This document shows positions 1 to 9,128 of a stretch of 64,000 nucleotides of DNA, piece by piece. The DNA is from Aurantimonas coralicida DSM 14790 (lineage in GTDB: Bacteria > Pseudomonadota > Alphaproteobacteria > Rhizobiales > Rhizobiaceae). The stretch lies in contig NZ_ATXK01000007.1 of the NCBI RefSeq assembly GCF_000421645.1, positions 62,001 to 126,000 of the forward strand, in the 5' to 3' direction. The notes below the pieces were generated by a model. The model did no database searches. It was given only the letters and a program-made list of their open reading frames with translations, and was not told the DNA's origin. The position numbers were made by a program, and so were the translations under genes. Within the stretch, counting starts at the first letter, position 1; each line of letters opens with the position of its first letter.

Positions 1-710
1 CCAATGGCGAGATCTTTGCCCAGACCGTCGATATCTCCGGCAATCCCGGCTACTGGTCGCTGGTGCTCGCACCGAAGGACTCGCCGCTCGAGAAGGTCGA
101 GGATCTCCTGACCTGCGACCAGTCGCTGAATTTCGGCCTCGGTGACCCGAACTCGACCTCCGGCTATCTCGTCCCGATGACCTTCGTCTTCGCCGCCAAC
201 GGCGTCGACCCGAAGGAGTGCTTCAAGAACGTCACCAACGCCAACCACGAGACCAACGCCATGGCCGTCGCCAACGGCCAGGTCGATGCGGCGGCGAACA
301 ATACCGAGAGCCTCGCCCTCATCGAGAAGAACAATCCGGACGCCTTCGCCAAGATCAAGGTGATCTGGAAGTCGCCGCTGATCCCGGCCGATCCGATCGT
401 GTGGAACACCAACCTGCCGCAGGAGAGCAAGGACAAGATCAGGGAGTTCTTCGTGACCTACGGCACCGACCAGTCGACCGGTGACGTGGCCCACGAGAAG
501 GAAGTCCTTGCCGGCCTCGAATGGGCGCCCTTCGTCGCATCCACCAATGACCAGCTCCTGCCGATCCGCGTGATGGAACTGTCGAAGACGATCGCCCAGA
601 TCGAGGCCGACGAGTCCCGGAGCGCCGAGGAGAAGACGGCCGAGATCGAGAAGCTCGAAGCTGAAAAGGCCGGCTACGAGAAGAAGATCAAGAGCGCTCC
701 GCAGAGCTGA
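1..710 (+). CDS. phnD: Phosphonate ABC transporter substrate-binding protein, 3' part
   Basis: The reading frame is open from base 3, so the 5' end lies outside the window; about 235 C-terminal residues are present. The piece contains the second half of a periplasmic binding domain: a [12 protein letters not shown] stretch, then the helix with [19 protein letters not shown] and the [11 protein letters not shown] strand, all typical of PhnD-type phosphonate/phosphite binders. The last 45 residues form a charged amphipathic helix rich in E and K. It would capture phosphonates in the periplasm and deliver them to the permease encoded 104 bp downstream. The ATPase gene (phnC) is presumably upstream and outside the window. 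Confidence 0.88.
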   Translation, partial: NGEIFAQTVDISGNPGYWSLVLAPKDSPLEKVEDLLTCDQSLNFGLGDPNSTSGYLVPMTFVFAANGVDPKECFKNVTNANHETNAMAVANGQVDAAANNTESLALIEKNNPDAFAKIKVIWKSPLIPADPIVWNTNLPQESKDKIREFFVTYGTDQSTGDVAHEKEVLAGLEWAPFVASTNDQLLPIRVMELSKTIAQIEADESRSAEEKTAEIEKLEAEKAGYEKKIKSAPQS

Positions 711-814
711 CGCGTCACGCGGCGACGGGCCCTGCCCGCCGCACGCTTCGCCACACCCCTCCGGCCGGCACCGTATCCAGGCGCCGGCCGGTTTCGCCGA
801 TCACAGGATGCCCG

Positions 815-1636
815 ATGACCGACGACGCGGTTTCTCTCTCGCGCCCCGCTGCCCCCGACCTGAATGCCGGCCGCGACTGGTCTCGCAGTGCCTGGAACGC
901 GGTGATCTGGGGCGGGCTTGCGGCCGCCCTTCTGTGGAGCTGGGCACCGGCCGAGATGGGTCGCTGGACCTATCTCTTCACCGATGCCGACAACATGGCG
1001 CAATACGCCGCCGGCTTCGCCAATCCCGACTTCACCGACTGGCGCTACTACGCCGAGGAAATGGTCGTCACGGTGCAGATCGCCCTGTGGGGCACCGTCC
1101 TGTCCGTGTTGCTCGCCATCCCCTTCGGCATCCTGTCGGCGCACAACATGGTGCCTTGGTACATCCTGCAGCCCTGCCGCCGGCTGATGGACTTCTTCCG
1201 CGCCATCCACGAGATCGTCTGGGCGGTGCTGTTCGTCGTCGCCGTCGGCCTCGGACCGTTTGCCGGCGTCATGGCGCTGTTCATCCACACCACGGGCATT
1301 CTCGCCAAGCTGTTCTCCGAGGCCGTCGAGGCGATCGACCCGCGGCCGGTGGAAGGCATCCGCGCCACCGGCGCGTCGAAGCTGCAGGAAATCGTCTTCG
1401 GGGTGATCCCGCAGGTGCTGCCGCTGTGGATTTCCTATGCGCTCTACCGTTTCGAATCCAATGTGCGGGCCGCGACGGTTCTGGGTGTCATCGGCGCCGG
1501 AGGCATCGGTCAGGTCCTGTTCGAGTCGGTCCGCGGTTTCTACTATCCGCAATCCGCCGCCATCCTGATCATCATCGTCCTGTCGGTGGTGCTGACCGAC
1601 CTCCTGTCGCAACAGCTCCGTCGTTTCGTCACCTGA
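815..1636 (+). CDS. phnE: Phosphonate ABC transporter permease PhnE
   Basis: A 273-residue inner-membrane permease. One membrane helix lies near residues 26-44, then a block of helices from about 86 to 265. The EAA loop that docks the ATPase is visible near 180-200 ([20 protein letters not shown]), followed by the conserved [14 protein letters not shown] segment. It follows phnD on the same strand and precedes phnM, so the three are likely co-transcribed. Many phn loci carry two PhnE copies; only one is seen here and the gap to phnM is just 82 bp. The ATG at 815 gives the normal family length. Confidence 0.92.
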   Translation: MTDDAVSLSRPAAPDLNAGRDWSRSAWNAVIWGGLAAALLWSWAPAEMGRWTYLFTDADNMAQYAAGFANPDFTDWRYYAEEMVVTVQIALWGTVLSVLLAIPFGILSAHNMVPWYILQPCRRLMDFFRAIHEIVWAVLFVVAVGLGPFAGVMALFIHTTGILAKLFSEAVEAIDPRPVEGIRATGASKLQEIVFGVIPQVLPLWISYALYRFESNVRAATVLGVIGAGGIGQVLFESVRGFYYPQSAAILIIIVLSVVLTDLLSQQLRRFVT

Positions 1637-1718
1637 GGGTCGATGCCGCGCGCCCCGAAAAGGCAGCGGCCGGCGCCATTCTCCTCCCGCAAGCCCTCAA
1701 CCCAGAAAATCACCCGAC

Positions 1719-2858
1719 ATGCCGCACGAAACAGTACTGACCAACGCCCGCATCGTCACCGCCGATACGGTGATCCACGGGCACCTGGTCCTGCACGGCG
1801 AACTGATCGCGGAGATCGGCGAAGGCCCGGCAAGGACCGGGCAGGACATGGACGGCGACACGCTCATCCCCGGCCTCGTCGAGTTGCATACCGACCATAT
1901 CGAGGGGCATTTTATGCCGCGGCCGAAGGTGCTGTGGAACAAGATGGCCGCCATCCAGGCGCACGATACCCAGATCGCCGGCTCGGGCATCACCACGGTC
2001 TTCGACGCGCTGCGGGTCGGCACCGACGAGAACGCCACGCTCACCGCCGACGAAATGGCCGAGATGGGTGAGATGATCGGCAGGGCCGTCAACGAGGAAC
2101 GGGTGCGTGCCGACCACTACATCCATCTGCGCTGCGAAGTTTCCGCGGCCGATGTCCTGGCAGGCTTTGCCGGATTGGCCGGCAATCCCCTCCTGAAGCT
2201 CGTCTCGCTGATGGACCATGCGCCCGGCCAGCGGCAATTCGCCGATCTCGAGGCGTACCGGACATATTACCAGAAGAAGCTCGGCCTCTCGGACGCCGCG
2301 TTCGAGAGTTTCAGCGGCGAGCGGCTGGCGCAGTCGACGGAATTCGCCGACCGACACCGCCGCGATATCGCCGAGATATGCCGGGAGCGCGGCATCGCGC
2401 TGGCGTCCCATGACGATGCGACGATCGCCCATGTCGACGAGGCCCTGGCGCTGGGTATGAGCATCGCCGAGTTCCCGACGACCCTGGAAGCGGCGTCCGC
2501 TTCGCGCGTTGCTGGTCTGCATGTCCTGATGGGCGCGCCGAATATCGTGCGCGGTGGCTCGCATTCGGGCAACGTCTCGGCAATCGAACTGCTTCGGCTC
2601 GGCCTCCTCGACATCTTGTCCTCGGACTACGTCCCGTTTTCCATGCTGCAGGCAGCCTTCCATCTCGTCGGCATTGGTGCGGCGGACTTGCCGGAGGCGA
2701 TCAGACTGGTGACGCTGAACCCGGCGGAGGCGGTCGGCCTGACAGACCGCGGCAGCATCGCCGTCGGCCGGCGCGCCGATCTGGTGCGGGTACGCAGCCA
2801 TCCCGGCGAGCCGCCGGTGGTCCGCTCCGTCTGGCGCCAGGGCAACCGGGTCGCCTGA
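1719..2858 (+). CDS. phnM: Alpha-D-ribose 1-methylphosphonate 5-triphosphate diphosphatase PhnM
   Basis: A 379-residue amidohydrolase. In the C-P lyase pathway PhnM removes pyrophosphate from ribose 1-alkylphosphonate 5-triphosphate. Seen here: the metal-binding LHTDH motif at residues 56-60, followed by HFMPRPKVLWNKMAAIQAHD typical of PhnM, a later SHDDAT metal/acid motif, and RGGSHSGNVSA near residue 275. It directly follows the phosphonate transporter genes. The C-P lyase core genes (phnG-L) are not in the window; they may lie upstream, or elsewhere in the genome. Confidence 0.92.
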   Translation: MPHETVLTNARIVTADTVIHGHLVLHGELIAEIGEGPARTGQDMDGDTLIPGLVELHTDHIEGHFMPRPKVLWNKMAAIQAHDTQIAGSGITTVFDALRVGTDENATLTADEMAEMGEMIGRAVNEERVRADHYIHLRCEVSAADVLAGFAGLAGNPLLKLVSLMDHAPGQRQFADLEAYRTYYQKKLGLSDAAFESFSGERLAQSTEFADRHRRDIAEICRERGIALASHDDATIAHVDEALALGMSIAEFPTTLEAASASRVAGLHVLMGAPNIVRGGSHSGNVSAIELLRLGLLDILSSDYVPFSMLQAAFHLVGIGAADLPEAIRLVTLNPAEAVGLTDRGSIAVGRRADLVRVRSHPGEPPVVRSVWRQGNRVA

Positions 2859-2936
2859 GGCGTGCGCGGCATCCCGCTCCGGCCCGGATAGAACAAACGG
2901 CCCCTCGCGGTCTGTGCGGAGGCCGAATTCGCCTAA

Positions 2937-2952
2937 TTGCAGGCAACTGCAA
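2937..2952. promoter_or_regulatory. Interrupted palindrome, possible operator
   Basis: TTGCAG-GCAA-CTGCAA is a perfect 6-bp inverted repeat with a 4-bp centre in the A/T-richer gap between phnM and the methyltransferase gene, about 140 bp before the latter. Symmetry of this size fits a dimeric repressor site. No matching second copy was noticed, so this is weak. Confidence 0.3.
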
Positions 2953-3093
2953 ATCGCTTGATTAGAAGATGGTGGGGCCGGCATGCCTCGATCCACGCCA
3001 GATTTCCATCAGCAATGACAGTGACTTGCCGGCATGTGCTAACCTCCTGTTATGCAGGCGCTGCCTCTGCACCCGGAGACCTGAAGGTGTCAC

Positions 3094-3768
3094 TTGTCGA
3101 CGTTCTCTGATCCCGCCTCGGTTGCCCGATATGCAGAAGGTCCGGTGCGAATGGTGCCGGGCTTTCACCATTTGCAACGCATGGCAGCGCTGCTTCTTGC
3201 GGAGCGCGTGGATGCGGACGGTCATGTGCTCGTCCTGGGGGCCGGTGGCGGGCTTGAACTGAAGGCATTTGCCGAGTTCCAGCCCGGCTGGCGGTTCGAC
3301 GGCGTCGATCCCTCGGCGGAGATGCTGAATCTGGCGAAGAGGACCCTCGGCCCCCTCACCTCGCGCGTTCGGCTGCATGAAGGCACCATCGATGTCGCGC
3401 CGGACGGGCCCTTCGACGGTGCCACCTGCCTCCTGACCCTGCACTTTCTGCCGCGAGAGGAGCGCTTGCGGACGCTGATCGCCCTCCGCAGGCGGCTCAG
3501 GCCCGGCGCGCCCTTCGCCGTTGCGCATCACAGCTTTCCGCAGGACCCGGAGCGCAAAGCACTTTGGCTGGAACGCTTCGCCGCCTTTGCGGTCATGTCG
3601 GGCGTGCCGGCGGCGCAGATGCCGGGCGCGATCGCGGCGATCGGCGACCGTCTGCCGGCCTTGTCGCCGGAAGACGACGAGGCCTTGCTTCGGGAGGCCG
3701 GCTTCGAGGACGTCGCGTTGTTTTACGCCGGGTTCACGTTCAGGGGCTGGATCGCCTACGCCCCCTGA
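3094..3768 (+). CDS. Class I SAM-dependent methyltransferase
   Basis: 224 residues with the Rossmann-type SAM site: motif I VLVLGAGGGLELKAF near residues 46-60, an acidic GVDPSAEML motif II, and GATCLLTLHFLPREER as the motif IV region. The substrate cannot be told. The start is a TTG at 3094, chosen because GAAGG lies 6 nt before it and the protein begins naturally with a helix leading into motif I. The gene stands alone between the phn genes and the dehydrogenase gene. Confidence 0.8.
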   Translation: MSTFSDPASVARYAEGPVRMVPGFHHLQRMAALLLAERVDADGHVLVLGAGGGLELKAFAEFQPGWRFDGVDPSAEMLNLAKRTLGPLTSRVRLHEGTIDVAPDGPFDGATCLLTLHFLPREERLRTLIALRRRLRPGAPFAVAHHSFPQDPERKALWLERFAAFAVMSGVPAAQMPGAIAAIGDRLPALSPEDDEALLREAGFEDVALFYAGFTFRGWIAYAP

Positions 3769-4129
3769 CCCCGGTGCCGAAGGTGGCGGGAAGGACGCTG
3801 TGAATGCCCCAGCCTGCGACATCGCCGGTACCGCCGGAGGACCAACTCTGGTTCTGGCCGTTCCGCGCCGACCCGTTACAGTCGTTTCCCGGCCAACCCC
3901 ATATCGTTGAAAGCGGTCATGTCCCGGCTCGCGCACTCGAAGACGGTCTATGAACCGCCCTGCCAAACGGGCTTCGGCCCGGTCGCGCGATGTCGGATGG
4001 CCGGGCCCGATGCGGCAGCCCGAGACGCCTTGACGTCGGCGCATGTGATAGTGAAAACCGCATATCAGGGCCAATGCGCCACAGCTGTTGGTCCCCTCCA
4101 TACATGCTCCTCGGACAAGGCGGTCGACT
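3769..4129. other. 361-bp gap without a recognisable gene
   Basis: Small open frames occur on both strands but none has a ribosome binding site or a familiar composition. The stretch presumably holds the promoter of the sorbosone dehydrogenase gene; I could not find a convincing -35/-10 pair. Confidence 0.4.
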
Positions 4130-5419
4130 ATGGGAATTCTCGCGAAGGCGACTGAAGTCGTGGGCGGGGCTGTCGCGCTCGTCAGGCGCCTTGGTTCTCC
4201 GTCGCATCAGGCCGTCGGGCTGACACCGCAGATTCCGGAGGCGCGAAAGCAGGGAATCATGACCTTGAAACTTCCCGCCGCAGAGGGCTGGAAGGAGGGG
4301 CGCCTGCCCATCTGCGCGCCGGGGCTTCAGGTCAATGCCTTTGCGTCGAACCTCGATCATCCCCGCTGGATCGAGGTTCTGCCCAACGGCGACGTCCTCG
4401 TGGCGGAGTCGAAGGAACAGCCGGAGCGGCCGCGCACCCTCATGGACCACGCTCAGCAGGCCACGATGCGCCGCGTCAAGGCGGTCGGCCGCAGCGCCAA
4501 TCGCGTGACCCTCTGGCGTGACGCGGATGGGGACGGCGTCGCCGAGCGCCGCGAGGTCTTCGTGGAAAACCAGAACCAGCCCTTCGGCATGGCGCTGGTC
4601 GGCGACCGGTTCTATCTCGGGAACACGGACGGCATTCGGTGCTTCGACTACCAGCCAGGCGATACGAGCCTCACGGGCGGTGGTGAAAAGCTCGTCGACT
4701 TCAAGCCGCACGGGCACTGGACCCGCAGCCTGATCGTCTCCCCGGATCGGGCGAAAATCTACGCCGGCGTCGGATCACTGTCCAACATCGGCGACAAGGG
4801 GATGGCGGCGGAAGAGGGTCGCGCGGCGATCTGGGAACTGGACGTGGCCACCGGACAGGCGCGGATTTTTGCCTCCGGGCTGCGAAACCCGGTCGGCATG
4901 GCCTTCGAGCCGGTCACGGGAAAGCTCTGGACGGTCGTCAACGAGCGCGACGGGCTCGGGGACGAAACGCCGCCCGACTACCTTACGTCCGTCGAAGAGG
5001 GCGGGTTCTACGGCTGGCCCTATTGCTACTGGGGCAAGACCGTGGACGACCGTGTCACGCAGGCTCCGGACCTCGTCGCCCGTGCCATCCAGCCGGATTA
5101 TGCGCTCGGCGGCCACACAGCATCGCTCGGCCTCTGCTGGATGCCGAGCGGCACCTTGCCGGGGTTCGGCGAGGGCATGGTGATCGGCCAGCACGGATCA
5201 TGGAACCGCTCGACGCTCAGCGGCTACAAGCTGATCTTCGTCCCCTTCGCCAATGGCGCGCCGAACGGACCGGCTCGCGATATCCTGTCCGGCTTCCTGT
5301 CCGAGGACGAGAAACTTGCCTATGGACGTCCCGTCGGCGTGGCGATCGGCCCGGACGGCAGATCGCTGCTGATGGCGGACGATGTGGGAGACGTCATCTG
5401 GCGCGTGACCGCCGCCTGA
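4130..5419 (+). CDS. PQQ-dependent sugar (sorbosone) dehydrogenase family protein
   Basis: 429 residues forming a beta-propeller of the glucose/sorbosone dehydrogenase type. Marker stretches are NLDHPRWIEVLPNGDVLVAE (about 70-90), GLRNPVGMAFEPVTGKLW, the NERDGLGDETPPDYLT segment, GGFYGWPYCYWG and IGQHGSWNRS. Family members oxidise sugars or aldoses in the periplasm with PQQ. The N-terminus has a hydrophobic stretch (residues 2-20) but no clear cleavage site, so export is uncertain. ATG 4130 is preferred to an in-frame start at 4088, which would add 14 unlikely residues. No PQQ biosynthesis gene lies nearby. Confidence 0.8.
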   Translation: MGILAKATEVVGGAVALVRRLGSPSHQAVGLTPQIPEARKQGIMTLKLPAAEGWKEGRLPICAPGLQVNAFASNLDHPRWIEVLPNGDVLVAESKEQPERPRTLMDHAQQATMRRVKAVGRSANRVTLWRDADGDGVAERREVFVENQNQPFGMALVGDRFYLGNTDGIRCFDYQPGDTSLTGGGEKLVDFKPHGHWTRSLIVSPDRAKIYAGVGSLSNIGDKGMAAEEGRAAIWELDVATGQARIFASGLRNPVGMAFEPVTGKLWTVVNERDGLGDETPPDYLTSVEEGGFYGWPYCYWGKTVDDRVTQAPDLVARAIQPDYALGGHTASLGLCWMPSGTLPGFGEGMVIGQHGSWNRSTLSGYKLIFVPFANGAPNGPARDILSGFLSEDEKLAYGRPVGVAIGPDGRSLLMADDVGDVIWRVTAA

Positions 5420-5559
5420 CGCGGCCGGTCGCCCCGTAGCGGTGATCGCGGAGGCCCGCGCCTTGAACGGAAAAGCATCGTCGGCCACCACTGATCCGCA
5501 CGGCCGCGCTGTCGCTGATTTGGGCGGCCTGCATCCACAGGTCATCGGGCTGCAACGGG

Positions 5560-6155
5560 TCAGCGTGCGCCTTCCGCCAGTTCGCGAAGGACCGTTCGTG
5601 TGTCCCCTGCAATCGTCCAGGCTGTTTGCGCGGCGTCTTCGGCACGTGCCGGATCTCCGGTTCGGCAGGCCGCTTCGAGGGAGGCGAGAGCCGCATGCAG
5701 CGCCTGGGCGCCGACGAGGGCGGCGCTTCCGGCCAGACGATGCGCCTCATGCGCTGCCGCCTCGTGCTCGCCCTTCCGCATGGCCACCTGAAGCGCCGCG
5801 ATTCCCTCGTCGAGATCCTTCGAAACACGGTGCAGAAGCTCCGTGAAACGCGCCGGCGCCATCATCGCCGCCAGTTCGTCAAGCGTGTCGGCGTCGAGGA
5901 TCGGGGGGGCGCCCTCCCGCCTGTCGACGGCGGCCGCGTCCTTCGCGCCGGGGCTCGCGTTTCCCGCAACCGCCTTTTGCACGTCTGCGATCATCCTGGT
6001 CAGCCGCTCCATCCGGATCGGCTTGGTCAGGCAGGCCTGCATGCCCGCCTCCGCAAAGCGTGCCTGTTCCTCGGGGCGGGCATGGGCGGTCAGGCCGAAG
6101 ATGGGCGCGTTGCAGGACGGCCCCTGCGAGGCGCGGATGGCGACCGTCGCCTCGA
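5560..6155 (-). pseudogene. Hybrid histidine kinase, 3' remnant (REC end plus Hpt domain)
   Basis: Reading leftwards from 6155 the frame is open and gives the second half of a receiver domain (IFGLTAHA, then LTKPI with the conserved lysine) followed by a linker and an Hpt phosphotransfer domain with the phosphoacceptor histidine in AHEAHRLAGSA. The kinase core and the phosphorylated Asp of the receiver should lie to the right, but the frame meets the left end of an IS21-family element at 6156, and none of the missing part is found on the other side of the IS. So this is a truncated gene. An ATG at 6042 could start a product of about 160 residues containing only the Hpt domain. Confidence 0.8.
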
Positions 6156-6184
6156 TGTCAAACGGCCTTCAAAATTGACCCCCG

Positions 6185-6207
6185 ATCGGCGTCCAAAATT
6201 GACCCCC
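6185..6207. repeat. IS21 left inner terminal repeat
   Basis: A 23-bp sequence containing GTCCAAAATTGACCCCC, exactly inverted at 8578-8600. A shorter copy of its TCAAAATTGACCCCC core lies further out at 6169-6183. Confidence 0.85.
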
Positions 6208-6295
6208 TACGACGATGACTGCTTGCCCGGTCCGAGCGGATCGGAGCCGCAGGCGAAGAGGAGATCGGACCGGGCGCGTTCTGTGCTGGAAGGGC

Positions 6296-7024
6296 TCAGA
6301 GGCGGTGCTTGAAGCGCCAGCTCTCGTTGCCGGTTTCGACGATGTCGCAGTGGTGGGTCAGGCGGTCGAGCAGTGCGGTAGTCATCTTGGCGTCGCCGAA
6401 GACGGATGGCCATTCGCCGAACGCCAGGTTTGTCGTGACGATCACCGAGGTCTGCTCGTAGAGCCGGCTGATCAGGTGGAACAGGAGCTGGCCGCCGGAC
6501 TGGGCGAAGGGCAGATAGCCGAGCTCGTCAAGAACGATGAAGTCCATCCTCGTCAGGTAGTCCGCCATTCGGCCCTGGCGGCCAGCACGCCCCTCAGCCT
6601 CGAGCCTGTTGACGAGATCGACGACATTGAAGAACCGCCCTCGGGCGCCGGATCGAATGCAGGCCCGAGCGATAGCGATGGCAAGATGCGTCTTGCCGGT
6701 GCCGGTGCCGCCGATCAGGACGGCGTTGCGCTGGTGGGCCATGAAGTTGCCGGAAGCAAGATCGCGCACCAGCGTCTCGTTGATCGGCGTGTCGTCGAAG
6801 ACGAAGTCGTCGATGTCCCGGGCAAGCGGCAACTTGGCGATGGTGATCTGGTATTTGATCGAACGCGCCTGCTTCTCGGAGATCTCCGCCGTGAGCAGAT
6901 CGCCGACGACACGGCTCGGCTCGTGCTGGCGCTTCACGGCGGTGGAGATGATCTCGTCGAAGGCTGCCTTCATGCCATAGAGCTTCAGCTCGCCCATGGC
7001 GCCGAGGATCTCGGAGCGTTCCAT
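6296..7024 (-). CDS. istB: IstB, IS21 transposition helper ATPase
   Basis: 242 residues, AAA+ helper of the IS21 transposase. The Walker A motif [11 protein letters not shown] and Walker B region [12 protein letters not shown] are intact, as is the [17 protein letters not shown] region near the C-terminus. The start ATG overlaps the stop of istA by one base (TGATG), the usual translational coupling in IS21; an upstream in-frame start at 7060 is less likely. No frameshift is visible, so the protein is probably functional. Confidence 0.93.
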   Translation of the reverse strand: MERSEILGAMGELKLYGMKAAFDEIISTAVKRQHEPSRVVGDLLTAEISEKQARSIKYQITIAKLPLARDIDDFVFDDTPINETLVRDLASGNFMAHQRNAVLIGGTGTGKTHLAIAIARACIRSGARGRFFNVVDLVNRLEAEGRAGRQGRMADYLTRMDFIVLDELGYLPFAQSGGQLLFHLISRLYEQTSVIVTTNLAFGEWPSVFGDAKMTTALLDRLTHHCDIVETGNESWRFKHRL

Positions 7025-8523
7025 CACACTGCTCTCCTGAGGTTGTCGTAGCGGGCGCAATCAGCCGCCGGCTCGTGGTGAAGGCGAAGCGCGTCCGGGG
7101 TCATGATGGTGATCATGCGGGCGGGCTCGCGGGCTCTCGCCAGAACGTTGAGGATCACGTCCGCCGAGTGGACGCCTTCACCGAGCGCCTCCGCGCAGGC
7201 GGCCTCGACGGCAGGAAGTCCATCGCTCAGCACCGCGGTGAGGATGGCGACCATCTGGCGCCCGCCGTCAGGTGCAGTGCCGAGCTTGCGCCGGACGCGC
7301 TCCAGGCTCGCCGGCAGGATCCAGTCCTTGAACGGCGCGCCGTTACGCAGGGCGCCGGGCTTCCGCGCCAGAACCGGCACATAATGCCAGGGATCGTAGA
7401 TCGTCTGGTCCCGGCCGAAGCAGCGGGGGTGTTCACCGACGACCCGCCCGTCCTGACGCAACTCGATGCGATCGGCATAGGCGCGGATCTCGACCGGGCG
7501 TCCGACGGCGCTGGCGGCGACGGAGTAGCGATTGTTGTCGAAGCGCACGAGACAGGTCTTCGATACCGATGCCGGCACCGCATGGAAGCCATCGAAGCGA
7601 CCGCGATAGGAGACAAGCTTCGGCCGCTCGGCCTCGAACACCTCCCAGACCGTCTTGTCGCGGAACTCGGGATGACGATGGGCCTTGGCGAAGGCGATCG
7701 TGCGGTCGAGCAGCCAGGCGTTCAACTCCTCATAGCTCTTCACCCGCAGACGCGGCGCAAAGAAGCGCTCGCGCACCAGGCCGACCTGGTTCTCGACCTG
7801 GCCCTTCTCCCAGCCCGACGCCGGCGTGCAAGCCACCGGCTCCACCAGGTAATGACCGCACATCTGGAGGAAGCGTCTGTTGTAGGCGCGCTCGCGGCCG
7901 ACGAAGATCGTCTCCACCGCCGTCTTCATGTTGTCGTAGATGCCGCGCGTGCAGGCGCCTTTGAAGAAGGCGAAGGCCCGGTCGTGGGCGTCGAACACCA
8001 TCTCCTGGCTCTCGCGGGGATAGGCCCGCACGAACAGCATCCGCGAGTGGCAGAGCCGGACGTGGGCGACCTTCACGGTCACCGTCGTGCCGTTGATCAG
8101 AACGACCTCGTGGCTCCAGTCGAACTGGTAGGCTTCTCCCTGATCGAAGCTCAGCGGCACGAAGGCCGAGGCAGACAGCGAGGATTGATCGCGCTGCCAG
8201 CCACGGGCGTAGCGGCGGACCGCATCATAGCCGCCCTCGTAGCCCAGCCCACGTAACTCCTCGAACACCCGGATCAGGGTCAGGCGTTCTCGTGCCGGTC
8301 TGGCGTCATTGGTCGCCAGCATCCGGTCCAGCTCCGGCTGCCAGGCACCAAGCTTGGGCCTCGGCTGCACCGAGCGCTCATACTCGAAGGCCGTCTCGTT
8401 CGAGCGAACGACCTTCCGGACCGTGTTGCGAGAGACATGGAGCTCGCGGACAATCTCCTTGATCGTCCGGCCGCGCACGTAAAACTCGCGCCGAATGCGC
8501 GCAATTGTATCCACGCCCTTCAT
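7024..8523 (-). CDS. istA: IstA, IS21 transposase
   Basis: 499 residues. An N-terminal helix-turn-helix (residues about 17-40, [18 protein letters not shown]) is followed by an RNase-H-like DDE integrase core: first Asp in YQFDWSHE, second in GIYDNMKTA, Glu in [10 protein letters not shown]. The C-terminal beta domain follows. It is complete and coupled to istB. It shares its region 74-174 with the broken copy at 8640-8943. Confidence 0.93.
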   Translation of the reverse strand: MKGVDTIARIRREFYVRGRTIKEIVRELHVSRNTVRKVVRSNETAFEYERSVQPRPKLGAWQPELDRMLATNDARPARERLTLIRVFEELRGLGYEGGYDAVRRYARGWQRDQSSLSASAFVPLSFDQGEAYQFDWSHEVVLINGTTVTVKVAHVRLCHSRMLFVRAYPRESQEMVFDAHDRAFAFFKGACTRGIYDNMKTAVETIFVGRERAYNRRFLQMCGHYLVEPVACTPASGWEKGQVENQVGLVRERFFAPRLRVKSYEELNAWLLDRTIAFAKAHRHPEFRDKTVWEVFEAERPKLVSYRGRFDGFHAVPASVSKTCLVRFDNNRYSVAASAVGRPVEIRAYADRIELRQDGRVVGEHPRCFGRDQTIYDPWHYVPVLARKPGALRNGAPFKDWILPASLERVRRKLGTAPDGGRQMVAILTAVLSDGLPAVEAACAEALGEGVHSADVILNVLARAREPARMITIMTPDALRLHHEPAADCARYDNLRRAV

Positions 8524-8577
8524 CCCCCGCCCGCCCGTCTTCCAGAGGAAAAAGCGGACTGTTCAGATGCTTCGGAT

Positions 8578-8600
8578 GGGGGTCAATTTTGGACGCCGAT
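8578..8600. repeat. IS21 right inner terminal repeat
   Basis: Exact inverted copy of 6185-6207. Outside it a further GGGGGTCAAAATTG block leads to the outer end at 8639. Confidence 0.85.
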
Positions 8601-8639
8601 AACCCCGCCTAGGGGGTCAAAATTGCACGCCGGATCACA

Positions 8640-8943
8640 CTCCTGGCTCTCGCGGGGATAGGCCCGCACGAACAGCATCCGCGAGTGGCAGAGCCGAACG
8701 TGGGCGACCTTCACGGTTACGTCGTGCCGTTGATCAGAACGACCTCGTGGCTCCAGTCGAACTGGTAGGCCTCCCCCTGATCGAAGCTGAGTGGTACGAA
8801 GGCCGAGGCCGTCAGTGAGGATTGATCGCGTTGCCAGCCACGGGCGTAGCGGCGGACCGCATCATAGCCGCCCTCGTAGCCCAGCCCGCCCAACTCCTCG
8901 AACACCCGGATCAGGGTCAGGCGTTCTCGTGCCGGTCTCGCGT
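8640..8943 (-). pseudogene. istA fragment from a second, related IS21 copy
   Basis: This stretch matches 8002-8304 inside the intact istA closely (mid-90s per cent by eye), in the same orientation, and corresponds to IstA residues about 74-174. It starts directly at the outer end of the intact IS and stops abruptly after GCCGGTCT. A one-base deletion near 8719 breaks the frame, so nothing functional remains. The rest of this second element is absent. Confidence 0.85.
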
Positions 8944-8990
8944 GGAAGGCATAGAGAGCACCATTCCCGGGTACGCGCCGAATTTACCGC

Positions 8991-9005
8991 TAGTAGGTTA
9001 TGCTT
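8991..9005 (+). other. Possible MobV-type nick site (oriT)
   Basis: TAGTAGG/TTATGCTT lies 124 bp before the relaxase gene. The nick site of the MobV prototype pMV158, as I remember it, is TAGTGTG/TTA; eight of those ten bases match here and the position upstream of the mob gene is right. The flanking inverted repeats expected for an oriT are poor, so this is tentative. Confidence 0.35.
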
Positions 9006-9128
9006 CAGCCCCCGCCTTCCACCCCGAGTCCCCGTGCGCCATTCAACAGCCCGGAACGATGGGAGGGGTGTCGGCGCGAGAGTTTCGTCCGTTTTCTAAC
9101 TTTCAGGAGCGCATTTTATCGTCGGGTC

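Larger units (their letters stand above)
6156..8639 (-). mobile_element. IS21-family insertion sequence
   Basis: About 2484 bp. The left end starts TGTCAAACGG and the right end, read inwards, TGTGATCCGG; both continue into a TTGACCCCC block, and a second copy of the block follows inside a perfect 23-bp inverted repeat. Multiple terminal repeats and a TGT start are typical of IS21 elements. It carries istA and istB on the minus strand. The flanks (CTCGA on the left, CTCCT on the right) show no clear target duplication, and the two sides come from different genes, so a deletion or recombination followed insertion. Confidence 0.85.
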
